DNA from: Fusobacterium ulcerans ATCC 49185
GTDB taxonomy: Bacteria > Fusobacteriota > Fusobacteriia > Fusobacteriales > Fusobacteriaceae
Direction: 5' to 3'
Assembly (NCBI RefSeq): GCF_900683735.1
Contig: NZ_LR215979.1
Coordinates: 3,658,001 to 3,722,000 of the forward strand
Length of the DNA stretch: 64,000 bases
The notes under the pieces were generated by a model. It was not told the DNA's origin. It was given only the letters and a program-made list of their open reading frames with translations, and did not search any database. Shown in pieces: positions 41,463 to 50,829 of this stretch; positions within the stretch are counted from its first letter, which is position 1, and each line of letters starts with the position of its first letter. The position numbers and the translations under genes are program-made.

Positions 41463-42389
41463 ATGAAATTAGGATTTTTAACTGGGATTATGGGAGATAT
41501 GTCAATATATGAAAAAATACAATGGGCTCATAAGATAGGATTTGAAACATTAGAAGTTTCATGCTGGCCTAAAACAAATTCCAGAGATTATTCAGGAAGC
41601 GATATAGATGTAGTAAATTTTACTAAAGAAGAGGCAAATAAGTTGAATGCTTTTCTTAAAGAAAATGAGATGACAATTGTAACTCTTGCTTATTATGACA
41701 ATAATCTGGATCATGATCCTGTGAAGAGAAAAGGATATAATGATCATCTAATGAAAGTAATAGATGCAGCCTCACTTTTAGGAGTAAAAAATGTAGGAAC
41801 TTTCATAGGAAGAGATATGACCCTTCCAATAGAGGAAAATTTTGATGAGATGGAAAAAGTTTTCAAGCCTATACTTGAGTATGCGAAAGAAAAAAATGTA
41901 AGAATAATAATAGAAAACTGTTCTATGCCAGGGTGGCATGAAAGCGGATGGGCAGGGACTATCTCATATTCTCCAGAATTGTGGGATGAGATGTTTAAAA
42001 GACTTCCATATGATAATTTTGGATTGAATTACGATCCATCACATTTATTATGGCTGGGAATAGACTATATTCAAGCTTTGAAAGATTACAAGGATAAAAT
42101 ATTTGAAGTTCATGCTAAAGATACAGAGGTATTTGAGGATAAGAAAAAATATTACAGTATTTTAGGAAAGCAATTAGGGAGAAAGGATAGCTGGGATCTG
42201 GGATTCTGGAGACATAGAATGCCAGGAAAAGGTGATATAGACTGGAAAAAATTTATTGATACACTAAAAGAAATTGGGTATGATGATGAGTTGGTAATAG
42301 AGCATGAAGATTTAGAGTATCAGGATACAGTTGAAAAAGTAAAAGAGGGTCTTGAATTGGGGTATAAATATTTAAAGGAAAGGATGTAG
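41463..42389 (+). CDS. Sugar phosphate isomerase/epimerase (xylose-isomerase-like TIM barrel)
   Basis: 308 aa from ATG 41463 (GGAGG 5 nt before); an ATG at 41451 overlaps that site. AP-endonuclease-2-type barrel: Glu/His metal ligands in RIIIENCSMPGWHESGW, YDPSHLLWLGID, FEVHAKDTEV and LVIEHEDLEYQD. Similar to IolE/IolI or ketose 3-epimerases. With the dehydrogenase next to it, it likely carries out an epimerisation or oxidation sequence on the imported sugar. Confidence 0.85.
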   Translation: MKLGFLTGIMGDMSIYEKIQWAHKIGFETLEVSCWPKTNSRDYSGSDIDVVNFTKEEANKLNAFLKENEMTIVTLAYYDNNLDHDPVKRKGYNDHLMKVIDAASLLGVKNVGTFIGRDMTLPIEENFDEMEKVFKPILEYAKEKNVRIIIENCSMPGWHESGWAGTISYSPELWDEMFKRLPYDNFGLNYDPSHLLWLGIDYIQALKDYKDKIFEVHAKDTEVFEDKKKYYSILGKQLGRKDSWDLGFWRHRMPGKGDIDWKKFIDTLKEIGYDDELVIEHEDLEYQDTVEKVKEGLELGYKYLKERM

Positions 42390-42398
42390 GAGGCAGAG

Positions 42399-43436
42399 AT
42401 GAAGAAAATAAGGGTAGGAATAATTGGATGCGGTTCTATAACTGAAAAAAGACATGCTCCTGAATATCTGGATAATCCCCATGTGGAAATAGCAGCATTT
42501 TATGATTTGAATAAAAAAAGAGCTGAATTAATGGTAGAAAAATTTGGTGGAAAAGCTGTAGATGAATATATGGATATTTTAAATGATCCAGAAATAGATG
42601 CAGTAAGTGATTGTACTCCTAATAATATGCACTGTATTATCTCTACAAAAGCTATGGAGCTTGGGAAACATGTATTGTGTGAAAAGCCTATGACTAAAAA
42701 TGTAGAGGAAGCAGAGAAAATAGCAGATATGCAGAAAAAAACTGGAAAAATATTTATGATGGATCATAATCAGAGATTTACAGAAGCTCATAAAAGAGTG
42801 AGAGAGATAATAAGAAGTGGAGAATTAGGAAAAGTAATCACTTTCAGAACTACTTTTGGACATGGAGGCCCTGAATCATGGACAGAGAGTAAATCTAAAA
42901 ATACATGGTTTTTCCAAAAAGATAAATGTGAATTTGGGGTAATAGGAGATTTGGGAGTTCATAAAATAGATCTTATCAGATATCTTACAGACTCAGAATT
43001 TGAAAGTGTATGTGGAATGGGAGGAACTCTTCATAAAACTTTTGAGAATGGAGATCCTGTAGAAGTTTATGACAATGCAATCTGTGTATTAAAAATGGTA
43101 TGTGGAGCAATAGGGACAGGAACTTTCAGCTGGACATATTATGGACAGGAAGATAATTCAACTGTTTTGTATATGGAGAAGGGGATAATTAGAATATATG
43201 ATGATCCTAAATATCAGATTAAAATAATCTATGAAGATGGAAAAATGGAAGAGCTGGAAGTTGAAGCTATACAGACAAATGACAATCAGACAAAAACTGG
43301 TGTAATAGATGCTTTTGTAAATACTATTTTAAGAAATGAAGAATCTCCTGTAACAGCAGAAGATGGACTTATTTCTATAAAAGTAGTAAAAGGAATAATA
43401 AAAGCTATTGAAGAGAAAAAGGAGATAAAATTATAA
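42399..43436 (+). CDS. Gfo/Idh/MocA-family NAD(P)-dependent dehydrogenase
   Basis: 345 aa. Rossmann start IRVGIIGCGSITEKRHAPEYLDNP, catalytic lysine in HVLCEKPMTKNVEEA (EKP motif), and DLGVHKIDLIRYLTDSE with the conserved Asp/His pair. Oxidises a polyol or sugar hydroxyl; inositol or an aldose are candidates. Last gene of the operon. Confidence 0.88.
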   Translation: MKKIRVGIIGCGSITEKRHAPEYLDNPHVEIAAFYDLNKKRAELMVEKFGGKAVDEYMDILNDPEIDAVSDCTPNNMHCIISTKAMELGKHVLCEKPMTKNVEEAEKIADMQKKTGKIFMMDHNQRFTEAHKRVREIIRSGELGKVITFRTTFGHGGPESWTESKSKNTWFFQKDKCEFGVIGDLGVHKIDLIRYLTDSEFESVCGMGGTLHKTFENGDPVEVYDNAICVLKMVCGAIGTGTFSWTYYGQEDNSTVLYMEKGIIRIYDDPKYQIKIIYEDGKMEELEVEAIQTNDNQTKTGVIDAFVNTILRNEESPVTAEDGLISIKVVKGIIKAIEEKKEIKL

Positions 43437-43446
43437 AAAAATAATA

Positions 43447-43482
43447 AGGACAGCGGTTTAAGTTAACAGCTGTCCTTTTAAT
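43447..43482 (+). terminator. Terminator of the sugar ABC operon
   Basis: AAGGACAGC pairs with GCTGTCCTT, inner GTTTAAGTTAAC; followed by TTTAATATT. It faces the convergent rSAM operon. Confidence 0.75.
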
Positions 43483-43530
43483 ATTATAGAATAGATATTA
43501 CTTTAAAAAAAAATAAATACTATTACATGA

Positions 43531-44589
43531 TTATAAAAATGCTACCTCTAATTTCAAAAGAGCTTCTTTAAGTTCATCAGTTGTTTTATCTTCTTTATCC
43601 CAAGTTACATGATATATTCTGCTTCGATATTTAATATTTTTAATTCTTGAAAAGGCTTTATTCAGAGGATCTTCTTCTAAAAGTCCCAACATCACAAAAT
43701 CACGTTTAGGGGAAATTTTTAGCAGTTGTGTGATAAGTTCATATCCAAGTTCGACATTGTTATCTTTTACCATTATTCCCATAGATGTATAGTCAGCAGA
43801 GTGATTTTCCTTTGGAAATGAAGGATATTTTAAAAGTCGTGTAGGAAGTTTTGAAATATATTTGTAGATTCCCAAATAATTTTTTATCACATATTTCTTA
43901 TAATCTTGTTGGTTGAGGAGATATCCTATTCCCAATAATTGAGAATTTTCATAGATACCATAAAATTCTCCATTTTTTAAATCATTGCTGTTCAATGAAG
44001 GGTATGTGAGATTATATTTTTGAGCTTCTTTTATATAAAACTCTTCAGCTTGAGAAAAATCACATCTAGTTATTTGAAAATTTGTTTTCTTGAAATTTCC
44101 TGTTTTACAAAAATATACAATATAACTGTCAAGAAATCTATATTCAGGCATATTTTTATGTCTTTTTTCCAAAAGCAGGAGAGCAGCTGTATTTTCTTCA
44201 AGAATAGAACTGTAGTAAAAGTCTATATAATTTTTAGTTTCTTCATAAAAAAATCTATATATCTCTGGGATGCACATGACTCTTCTCTGATATTCAGGAA
44301 TAATCTTTAACCCTGTAAGATATCCAGCTCTTTTAATTTTTCCATTTACAAGGGCAGGTCTTACTATACATCCTCCCATCCCAACAGCTTCTCCATGTTC
44401 TTTTTCTTTGAGAATATATATAAAAGATTCAGTTCCTTCTTTCTCAAAAGAAGCAAGGGGGTCATTCCCTCTTAGATATTGAACTTCTATCCCACCACTA
44501 AAACTCCCACTGTTCATGATTTTTTCAATATCTCCAGTATCTTTTTTTTCTGCCCTTGTTAGAGTAAATTTTTTATTTTGGAAACTCAT
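43531..44589 (-). CDS. Two-domain GNAT-like acyltransferase in the rSAM/GH3 operon
   Basis: 352 aa. N-terminal GNAT-like half with GYLTGLKIIPEYQRRVMCIPEIYRFF (acetyl-CoA loop, about residues 88-113); a C-terminal half resembles a second, degenerate GNAT fold (SMGIMVKDNNVELGYELITQLL). No known family beyond this. It is the last gene of the eight-gene minus-strand operon and overlaps the upstream rSAM gene by 17 bp, so the two are translationally coupled. It may acylate an amine intermediate of the pathway. Confidence 0.65.
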   Translation of the reverse strand: MSFQNKKFTLTRAEKKDTGDIEKIMNSGSFSGGIEVQYLRGNDPLASFEKEGTESFIYILKEKEHGEAVGMGGCIVRPALVNGKIKRAGYLTGLKIIPEYQRRVMCIPEIYRFFYEETKNYIDFYYSSILEENTAALLLLEKRHKNMPEYRFLDSYIVYFCKTGNFKKTNFQITRCDFSQAEEFYIKEAQKYNLTYPSLNSNDLKNGEFYGIYENSQLLGIGYLLNQQDYKKYVIKNYLGIYKYISKLPTRLLKYPSFPKENHSADYTSMGIMVKDNNVELGYELITQLLKISPKRDFVMLGLLEEDPLNKAFSRIKNIKYRSRIYHVTWDKEDKTTDELKEALLKLEVAFL

Positions 44590-45904
44590 CTAAATTCCTC
44601 CCTATAGGTACATTTATTTTTTGATCAATTTCATTGTTTATACTTAAATTCATTATCCAAAAGAGGCTCCACAGCATAGGACTGCTATATTTCATAGCCT
44701 GTATTCCTCTTTTGAATACAGTTTTAAAGGAAGCAAATTCCTTTCTTGCATTCTGACATGCTTTACTTAGGTCTTCAGGACTCATTTGTTTAGGTTTAAA
44801 TGCCAGCTCTCCATAGTTGTAATTTTCTTCCAGCCACCATTTATCATACAACAGTCTGTTGTCATTTTTCAATCTATCATAGAGTTTTGTCCCAGGAAAG
44901 GGAAGTAAATGATTGAATGCTGCTGTATAAAAATTATGTTTCTTGGAAAATTCAACTGCCTTTTTTATAGTATCTTGGGTATCATTGTCATAACCAAAGA
45001 CAAAAGTAGCATAAATTCCTATTCCAGCATTATGTATTCGCTGAACAAGCTCATCTCGCTCAGCTTCCATGATATTTACAGCTTTATTCATCTGTTTAAG
45101 ATTATCTGTATCAAGACTTTCAAAACCTATCAATATTATTTCGCAGCCACTTTTTTTCATTGCAGTAAGAAGATCCTTGTCTTTTGCCATATTTAGAGTT
45201 CCTTGTCCAGCCCATTTTATTTTTAAAGGTTCTAGTTTTCTAAAAAGTTCCATGGCATTTTTTCTGTCTGCTACTAGATTATCATCTACTAAAAAGTGAT
45301 ATTTATGTTTAGAATCCTTTATATCCCTTACTATGTCTTCATGAGGTCTAGGGTAGTAATGAAATTTATAGTATCCTGCTATAGCACAAAACTCACAGCT
45401 GTTACAACATCCTCGCCCTGTTTCCACAAGAGATACAGGTACATATTTTTTTCCTTCAAATATACTTTTATCAGGCTGAATATGAAGATATGTTGTTTCT
45501 CCTTTGTATTTTTTCTTTAGAGTATTGGAACGGCAGTCTTCTATTACCTCATTCCATATCGTCTCTGCATTTCCAGTGATAATGCAGTCTGCATACTTTT
45601 CTGCTTCTTTGGGTATCAAAGTTACATGATATCCACCTAATATTACTTTTATTCCTCTTCTCCTGAAATTTTCTGCTATTTCATAGCTTCTCTTAGCAGT
45701 ATAGGTTTCCACAGGAATTATCACTGCATCAGCTTTAGCTCCATAATCTATCAATTCGATTCTATCATCATAGAGGACTGTTTCTACATCTAAAGGAGTA
45801 AGAGATTTTAATACTGCTATTGTAAGAGGTTCCATTTTCCATGTTCCTATATATTTTTCACCTTTTTTCTTTCCAATGGCAGGAACAATAAATATTATTT
45901 TCAA
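44573..45904 (-). CDS. B12-binding radical SAM protein A
   Basis: 443 aa class-B radical SAM protein. N-terminal cobalamin-binding-like Rossmann domain (about residues 1-140, VILGGYHVTLIPKEAEKYADCIITG; no DxHxxG motif, as in BchE-like proteins). Radical SAM cluster motif ETGRGCCNSCEFCAI (C-x3-C-x2-C). LIGFESLDTDNLKQMNKAVN and NHLLPFPGTKLYDRLK are conserved in this subgroup. Likely a methyltransferase or other C-H-modifying enzyme. Most similar within the cluster to proteins C and D. Overlaps gene B by 4 bp. Confidence 0.88.
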   Translation of the reverse strand: MKIIFIVPAIGKKKGEKYIGTWKMEPLTIAVLKSLTPLDVETVLYDDRIELIDYGAKADAVIIPVETYTAKRSYEIAENFRRRGIKVILGGYHVTLIPKEAEKYADCIITGNAETIWNEVIEDCRSNTLKKKYKGETTYLHIQPDKSIFEGKKYVPVSLVETGRGCCNSCEFCAIAGYYKFHYYPRPHEDIVRDIKDSKHKYHFLVDDNLVADRKNAMELFRKLEPLKIKWAGQGTLNMAKDKDLLTAMKKSGCEIILIGFESLDTDNLKQMNKAVNIMEAERDELVQRIHNAGIGIYATFVFGYDNDTQDTIKKAVEFSKKHNFYTAAFNHLLPFPGTKLYDRLKNDNRLLYDKWWLEENYNYGELAFKPKQMSPEDLSKACQNARKEFASFKTVFKRGIQAMKYSSPMLWSLFWIMNLSINNEIDQKINVPIGRNLDEFPK

Positions 45905-47247
45905 TTCTTATTTCCTCCTTCTGATAAAGGTATATCTGAGTTATCACACATAACTTCTTTAGTGAAATACTCATATTTTTTTGCATAATTTCTATAGCCA
46001 AAATTTAAAGGAAAAGAAAGCCATGGACTATGATTAAAAGGAGCCAACCTCTTTAAAATATTTTTTGCTTTATATGTTTCATTCCATGCCCATGCAGTTC
46101 CATCTTCTAATTGTTTTTTTGTCATTTTTTTAGGTTGGAATACACAATGCTCTACATCGTACATTGCCCAATTATGTTCTATTATTCTTCCTTGTTTTTC
46201 CAATTCAGCATAAAAATCAGTTTTAGGGAAAGGTGTAAGAATACTATATCTAGGGAGATCAATTTTTGATTTTATTACAGCTTCCACTGTTCTTTCGAAA
46301 ACAGAAACATCCTCTTCATCTCCTCCAAAAGCAAAGCATCCTTGTACAAGTATTCCATTATCATGAAGCCTCTTCATAAGTTCTGAATATCCATTTACAT
46401 TATTTATTCCCTTGTTCACATATTTTTGAGAGTCCTGAGAGATAGATTCAAAACCTATAAGAAGACCTTTGCATCCACTTTTATGAAAAATATCTATCAG
46501 TTCATCATCTATTCCAACAGATGATGTTGCCAGCCCCAGCCAGTATTTATTTAGAGGTATCATTTCTCTAAAAAGTTCTAGTGCATATTCTCTGTCTGCT
46601 ATGAGATTTACATCTGGAAAGAGAACTATTTTTGAGTTAAAAGTTTCTATTTCTTCTATTACTTCCTTCACAGGACGTTTATATATTTTCTTTCCAAAAG
46701 CTGCAGGATAGGCACAGAAAGTACAAGGAAGAGAGCAGCCTCTTACAGCTTCTATTGTATTTTTTGTTATGTATCCTTTTTTCAATAGATCTCTTCTTGG
46801 TAATGGCTTTCCTCCCATAGAAAAATCATTTCCCTGTACATAGAGTCTTTTTAATTGTTTTAGTTTAAAATCCATTATCATCTGAGGAAATGTAAATTCT
46901 GAAAATCCTGTCATTACAACGTCTGCATGTTTTAGAGCTTCATCTGGCATAAGAGAAGGATGCACCCCCCCAAGGACAGTTTTTATCCCTCTACTTCTAA
47001 AATAATCTGAATAAGCATAACATCTTTGAGCAGTTCCTGTAATACATGTAATAACAATGAGGTCAGCTTTTAGATTTAAAGGTATTTTTTCAGATGATTC
47101 ATCAAATATTTCAACATCTGCATCTATTTCTGCAGGTATAAGTGATGCCAGTGTTGTGAGAGTAAGAGGCGCATAATGAAGCACCTTCCCAAAATTTCCA
47201 TTATATCTGTGCATAGCCCCAGATGGAGCTAAGAAAACTATCCTCAT
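45901..47247 (-). CDS. B12-binding radical SAM protein B
   Basis: 448 aa. N-terminal cobalamin-binding-like domain (TVLGGVHPSLMPDEALKHADVVMTG), radical SAM motif VRGCSLPCTFCAYP, and LIGFESISQDSQKYVNKGINN. It belongs to a second subgroup with protein E: the first 38 residues align with E without gaps (YAPLTLTTLASLIP against YPSLTLPTLVSLVP). Substrate unknown. Overlaps the GH3 gene by 4 bp (ATGA). Confidence 0.88.
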   Translation of the reverse strand: MRIVFLAPSGAMHRYNGNFGKVLHYAPLTLTTLASLIPAEIDADVEIFDESSEKIPLNLKADLIVITCITGTAQRCYAYSDYFRSRGIKTVLGGVHPSLMPDEALKHADVVMTGFSEFTFPQMIMDFKLKQLKRLYVQGNDFSMGGKPLPRRDLLKKGYITKNTIEAVRGCSLPCTFCAYPAAFGKKIYKRPVKEVIEEIETFNSKIVLFPDVNLIADREYALELFREMIPLNKYWLGLATSSVGIDDELIDIFHKSGCKGLLIGFESISQDSQKYVNKGINNVNGYSELMKRLHDNGILVQGCFAFGGDEEDVSVFERTVEAVIKSKIDLPRYSILTPFPKTDFYAELEKQGRIIEHNWAMYDVEHCVFQPKKMTKKQLEDGTAWAWNETYKAKNILKRLAPFNHSPWLSFPLNFGYRNYAKKYEYFTKEVMCDNSDIPLSEGGNKN

Positions 47248-48770
47248 TTTTCCCCCTTTTGTAAATATCCTGTATACACTTTATCCCATCCATTTTCTAG
47301 AGAAAGTATTTTCAGTTTTATGTCTCCTAATCTCTGCCCTTTTTTTAAGCAGTATTCTGTATATTCTTTTTCAGGTTCTCCTGTAAGTATGAATACTTCA
47401 ATCTCTTTTAACTGACCAAGTTTTCTGCAGTAATCATAATGGAAGTTTCTTCTGAACATCTCATCTATTTTTGAGTTAGAGATTTTCCACTGATTTTTCA
47501 AATAAAGTCTGTATCTATTTTTTTCTGGTGTCAGCATAAAATATTGTGCTTTCAGCTCTTTATAAATTTTACCTGCAAACTCTTCACTGATCTTTTCTCC
47601 AAAAAGATCAGTGACAATTCCTTTTCTTCCAGAAAATTTGATGACAGGATTTCCATTTTTAACAGTTATCACTGTGATTATATCTCCTATACAATATCTA
47701 TACAAACCACCACTTGTAGTAAGTACTATTTCATAATTTTTTCCAGCTTCTAGCTGATAAACAAGTTTTATATCTCTGGATTCCATTTCTATAAATTCAA
47801 AAAAATGTGAATAATAACTTATTCTGCTTCCTTCTTCATCTCCAATAGGAAAGGAAAGAAACCCCTCAGTAGCAAGAATTCCCTTTGGTTGTATTGCTGC
47901 TGTTTTAAAAATATTTTTCAGATCATTAATATAGTGGGCAGCATTTCCATCACCCCAGCAGCTGATAACTTTTAAATCTTTCCATACCTCAGAATATTCA
48001 CCATTGATAAGATAATTTTCTATTTCTTTTCTTCTTCTAAGTGAAATTTTTTTTAAAAGCTCCTCTTTATTTTTCTCGATATATTGTATCAGCAGAAGCA
48101 AAAATGATGGACTCCATACAGATATAAGAGAAAGATTTTTTGTTTCTAAAAGTTTTACAGCTGTTTTTAAATAAAAATTATCTATGTCTTTTTCTAGCTT
48201 TATATTTTTAGGAGAGGCAAATATTATATCCATAAGATAATTTTCTATTTTGCCAAAATATTCACTATCCTCTTCAAAACCAATTGGAATTCCTCCAGAT
48301 GTATATTTTTTTTCAGTAGTCATGGGAGTAACAGACCAGTAACTTTTTCCCTTTTTTATTTCAGAAAAATTATTATATAGAGAGTATATCCATGGTTTAA
48401 TTCCAGCTTGAAATTCTCTTTTTAATCCTTCTGTATATGGAATTAATTTACTAGATGACATAGAGCCGCTTGTTGGTTCCAAAAGAATTATTCCCTCTTT
48501 AGTAAGGATATTTTTTTCACCATTTTTTATCAGTTCTATATATTCCAGATAGTCTTCATAATTTGTGAGAGGAACTTTTTCTCTATATTCTTCAGGTGTT
48601 TTTATCTCACTAAAGTTGTATTTTTTCCCATATAAAGTATCTTTATTTTTTTCAAGAATCTCTTTGAATTTCTCTTCTTGAACTTCTTTGATATTTTTGC
48701 AGCTCATATATTTTTTGTACTCTTTTTTATAAAGGGAGCAGATGAGTGTATTTACAAACCAACATATCAT
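47244..48770 (-). CDS. GH3-family acyl-adenylating ligase
   Basis: 508 aa. Resembles plant GH3 acyl-acid amido synthetases, which adenylate a carboxylic acid and join it to an amino acid. Seen: LLEPTSGSMSSSKLIPYTEGLK (ATP/phosphate loop, about residues 95-116), PIGFEEDSEYFG, WGDGNAAHYI, and VLTTSGGLYRYCIGDIITV (adenylate-domain hinge region). Bacterial GH3 proteins are scattered and mostly unstudied. In this operon it probably activates a carboxylate made or modified by the radical SAM proteins. Two Met-containing starts upstream are unlikely since the gene already overlaps its neighbour by 4 bp. Confidence 0.85.
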   Translation of the reverse strand: MICWFVNTLICSLYKKEYKKYMSCKNIKEVQEEKFKEILEKNKDTLYGKKYNFSEIKTPEEYREKVPLTNYEDYLEYIELIKNGEKNILTKEGIILLEPTSGSMSSSKLIPYTEGLKREFQAGIKPWIYSLYNNFSEIKKGKSYWSVTPMTTEKKYTSGGIPIGFEEDSEYFGKIENYLMDIIFASPKNIKLEKDIDNFYLKTAVKLLETKNLSLISVWSPSFLLLLIQYIEKNKEELLKKISLRRRKEIENYLINGEYSEVWKDLKVISCWGDGNAAHYINDLKNIFKTAAIQPKGILATEGFLSFPIGDEEGSRISYYSHFFEFIEMESRDIKLVYQLEAGKNYEIVLTTSGGLYRYCIGDIITVITVKNGNPVIKFSGRKGIVTDLFGEKISEEFAGKIYKELKAQYFMLTPEKNRYRLYLKNQWKISNSKIDEMFRRNFHYDYCRKLGQLKEIEVFILTGEPEKEYTEYCLKKGQRLGDIKLKILSLENGWDKVYTGYLQKGEK

Positions 48771-49507
48771 TTTTCTCTCTCCAATGAAAGCAAAGATTTT
48801 ACCTCATTTAAGAGATTATCTTTTTTGAGTTTTGTGATGCATACCATATCATTTCCCATAAAATATTTTGGATTTTTTTCTTGAAAAAATTTTATATCTT
48901 TATTTTTCAAATGTCTTTCTGTAATATCTGCAACTCCCTCTTTCAATTTATCTTTTTTTATTTTTTTATATTCTATAACTCCAGTTTTTTTATTATATTC
49001 TTTAGGATAAAAATTTTCACCAAAATTATCCATTATTTTTTTCATCTCTACTGGTATTTCTGTAAGGGAGTTTGGATAAAATTCTCTAAAAAAAGTTGGA
49101 AGAATTTTATATGTTTTATATCCTTTGACAATGAGAAACCAGTAAAAATCTTCATATTTTTCACCTATATCAAAGAAAAAATCTGCAAATATTCTGAATA
49201 ATTCCAAACTTCCCCAGTTACTTTTATGTATTATTGTATCCCCAGAAAATATTCCATATATTTCCTTTCCTTCAACAGAAAAATTTATTAGCTTTTGTGT
49301 TGAAAAACCTTTTATATTACCTTTTTCATCTCTTAATATTATACAATAATCTTTGTTATAAAAATCCATTGTAAAAATATCCTTTTCCATATTGTCATAA
49401 AATTTTGTCATAAGTTCATACATTTCATCAATATCTTTATTGTTAATTTTGTCTATACTAACAATTTTTCCTTTTAGATTCATTTGCTCTCCCTTATTTA
49501 TTTCCAA
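48767..49507 (-). CDS. GNAT-like protein in the rSAM/GH3 operon
   Basis: 246 aa. Weak resemblance to acyl-CoA N-acyltransferases: DEMYELMTKFYDNMEKDIF, CIILRDEKGNIKGFSTQKLINF and IFSGDTIIHKSNWGSLELFRIF resemble the first strands and the CoA loop of a GNAT or FeeM-like fold, but no clean R/Q-x-x-G-x-G/A motif is present. Start could be ATG 49507 or ATG 49483 (MNLKGKIV, with GGGAG before it). Coupled to both neighbours by overlap (14 bp and 4 bp). Function unknown. Confidence 0.55.
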   Translation of the reverse strand: MEINKGEQMNLKGKIVSIDKINNKDIDEMYELMTKFYDNMEKDIFTMDFYNKDYCIILRDEKGNIKGFSTQKLINFSVEGKEIYGIFSGDTIIHKSNWGSLELFRIFADFFFDIGEKYEDFYWFLIVKGYKTYKILPTFFREFYPNSLTEIPVEMKKIMDNFGENFYPKEYNKKTGVIEYKKIKKDKLKEGVADITERHLKNKDIKFFQEKNPKYFMGNDMVCITKLKKDNLLNEVKSLLSLEREK

Positions 49508-50828
49508 ATTTCATTCCTTGTTTTTTATGTACCTCTTTTCTAAAAAGAGGATTATAGATAAGATATGTAAAAAATCTATATGGTGTTCTCATATTTGTTT
49601 TAAAGTCAAAAGCTCTTCTAAATATGGAGAAAGGGCTGTTGAATTTTTTACGACACCAGAAAGAAATTTCTGTTAACTCATCAGGTGTCATATTTTTAGG
49701 AAGAATAGCTGAATAATTAAATTTATATTCATCATGAAGCCACCATTTTCCATCATAGAGAAGTCTTCCTTCCTCCTTTAGTTTTTCATAAAGGGGAGTT
49801 CCTGGATAAGGCATCAAAATATTGTATGCTGCAAAACAGAATTTATTTTCAATAGCAAAGTTACAAGTTTCCTGAATGCTTTCTATAGTATCTCCATCAT
49901 GTCCAACTGTAAATGCTGCCCATGTTTGAAGCCCCCAATTTCTCAATATTTCTATTTCTTTTTTGTATTTATCAAATTTTTTTTGTCTATTTGAACTTTT
50001 ATTCATATTTTTGAGGTTTTCTTCATTTATAGATTCAAATCCTATTACCAATCCTAAACAGCCGCTTTTTACCATGAGTTCCATGAGTTCATTGTCATAA
50101 AGCATATCCATACTTCCTTGGCTTACCCATTTTATTTTTAATGGGATTAATGCTTTGAATAGTTCCTTTGCTTTTTGAAAATCTGCTGTGATATTGTCAT
50201 CTACAAAGAAAATTAATTTTCTTTTCTGGCTTTTTATTTCTGTGACAACATCTTCTACTCTTCTGCAAAAGTGTTTGTTTTTAAAATATGCACTGGAAGC
50301 ACAGAAATTACATCTATACCTGCATCCTCTGGAAAATTGGATAAGAGTTATAGGAAGATATCCCTTTCCTTCAAAAATATCTCTTCTTGCAATAATATTT
50401 TTCTGAGGAATGAGAGGTTGCTCCCCCTCATATTTTTTTTTCAATTTTCCAACTCTTAGATCTTTTATCATTTCTTCCCATACAGGTTCAGCATCCCCAA
50501 CTATAATAGAATCACAGTGTTCCTGAACTTCAGATGGTATCAACATTGCATGCATTCCCCCCATAAGGGTTTTTACACCTTTATTTCTATAGTTTTCAGC
50601 TATTTCATAAGCTCGTTTAGCTGTGAAAGTTTCAACTGTGAGTACTGCTAAATCTGTATATTCATCATAAGGAATTTCTTCCATTCTGTCATCATACATC
50701 ACTACTTTTATATCTTCTGGGGTAAGGGCAGCTAATATTCCTAACTGGAGAGGTTCCATTCTTCCTTCATCTACATAAAGATTATCTCCCTTTTTTCCGA
50801 TATTAGGCTTTATCAATGTTATTTTCAT
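49494..50828 (-). CDS. B12-binding radical SAM protein C
   Basis: 444 aa, same subgroup as A and D. Cobalamin-binding-like N-domain (TLMGGMHAMLIPSEVQEHCDSIIVG), radical SAM motif FSRGCRYRCNFCASS, then VIGFESINEENLKNMNKSSN and AYNILMPYPGTPLYEKLKEEG. The C-terminal part (about residues 340-444) is Phe/Arg/Tyr-rich with short hydrophobic patches, as in lipid-modifying relatives, but this is not proof of membrane contact. Ends 1 bp from protein D's gene. Confidence 0.87.
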   Translation of the reverse strand: MKITLIKPNIGKKGDNLYVDEGRMEPLQLGILAALTPEDIKVVMYDDRMEEIPYDEYTDLAVLTVETFTAKRAYEIAENYRNKGVKTLMGGMHAMLIPSEVQEHCDSIIVGDAEPVWEEMIKDLRVGKLKKKYEGEQPLIPQKNIIARRDIFEGKGYLPITLIQFSRGCRYRCNFCASSAYFKNKHFCRRVEDVVTEIKSQKRKLIFFVDDNITADFQKAKELFKALIPLKIKWVSQGSMDMLYDNELMELMVKSGCLGLVIGFESINEENLKNMNKSSNRQKKFDKYKKEIEILRNWGLQTWAAFTVGHDGDTIESIQETCNFAIENKFCFAAYNILMPYPGTPLYEKLKEEGRLLYDGKWWLHDEYKFNYSAILPKNMTPDELTEISFWCRKKFNSPFSIFRRAFDFKTNMRTPYRFFTYLIYNPLFRKEVHKKQGMKFGNK

Positions 50829-50829
50829 T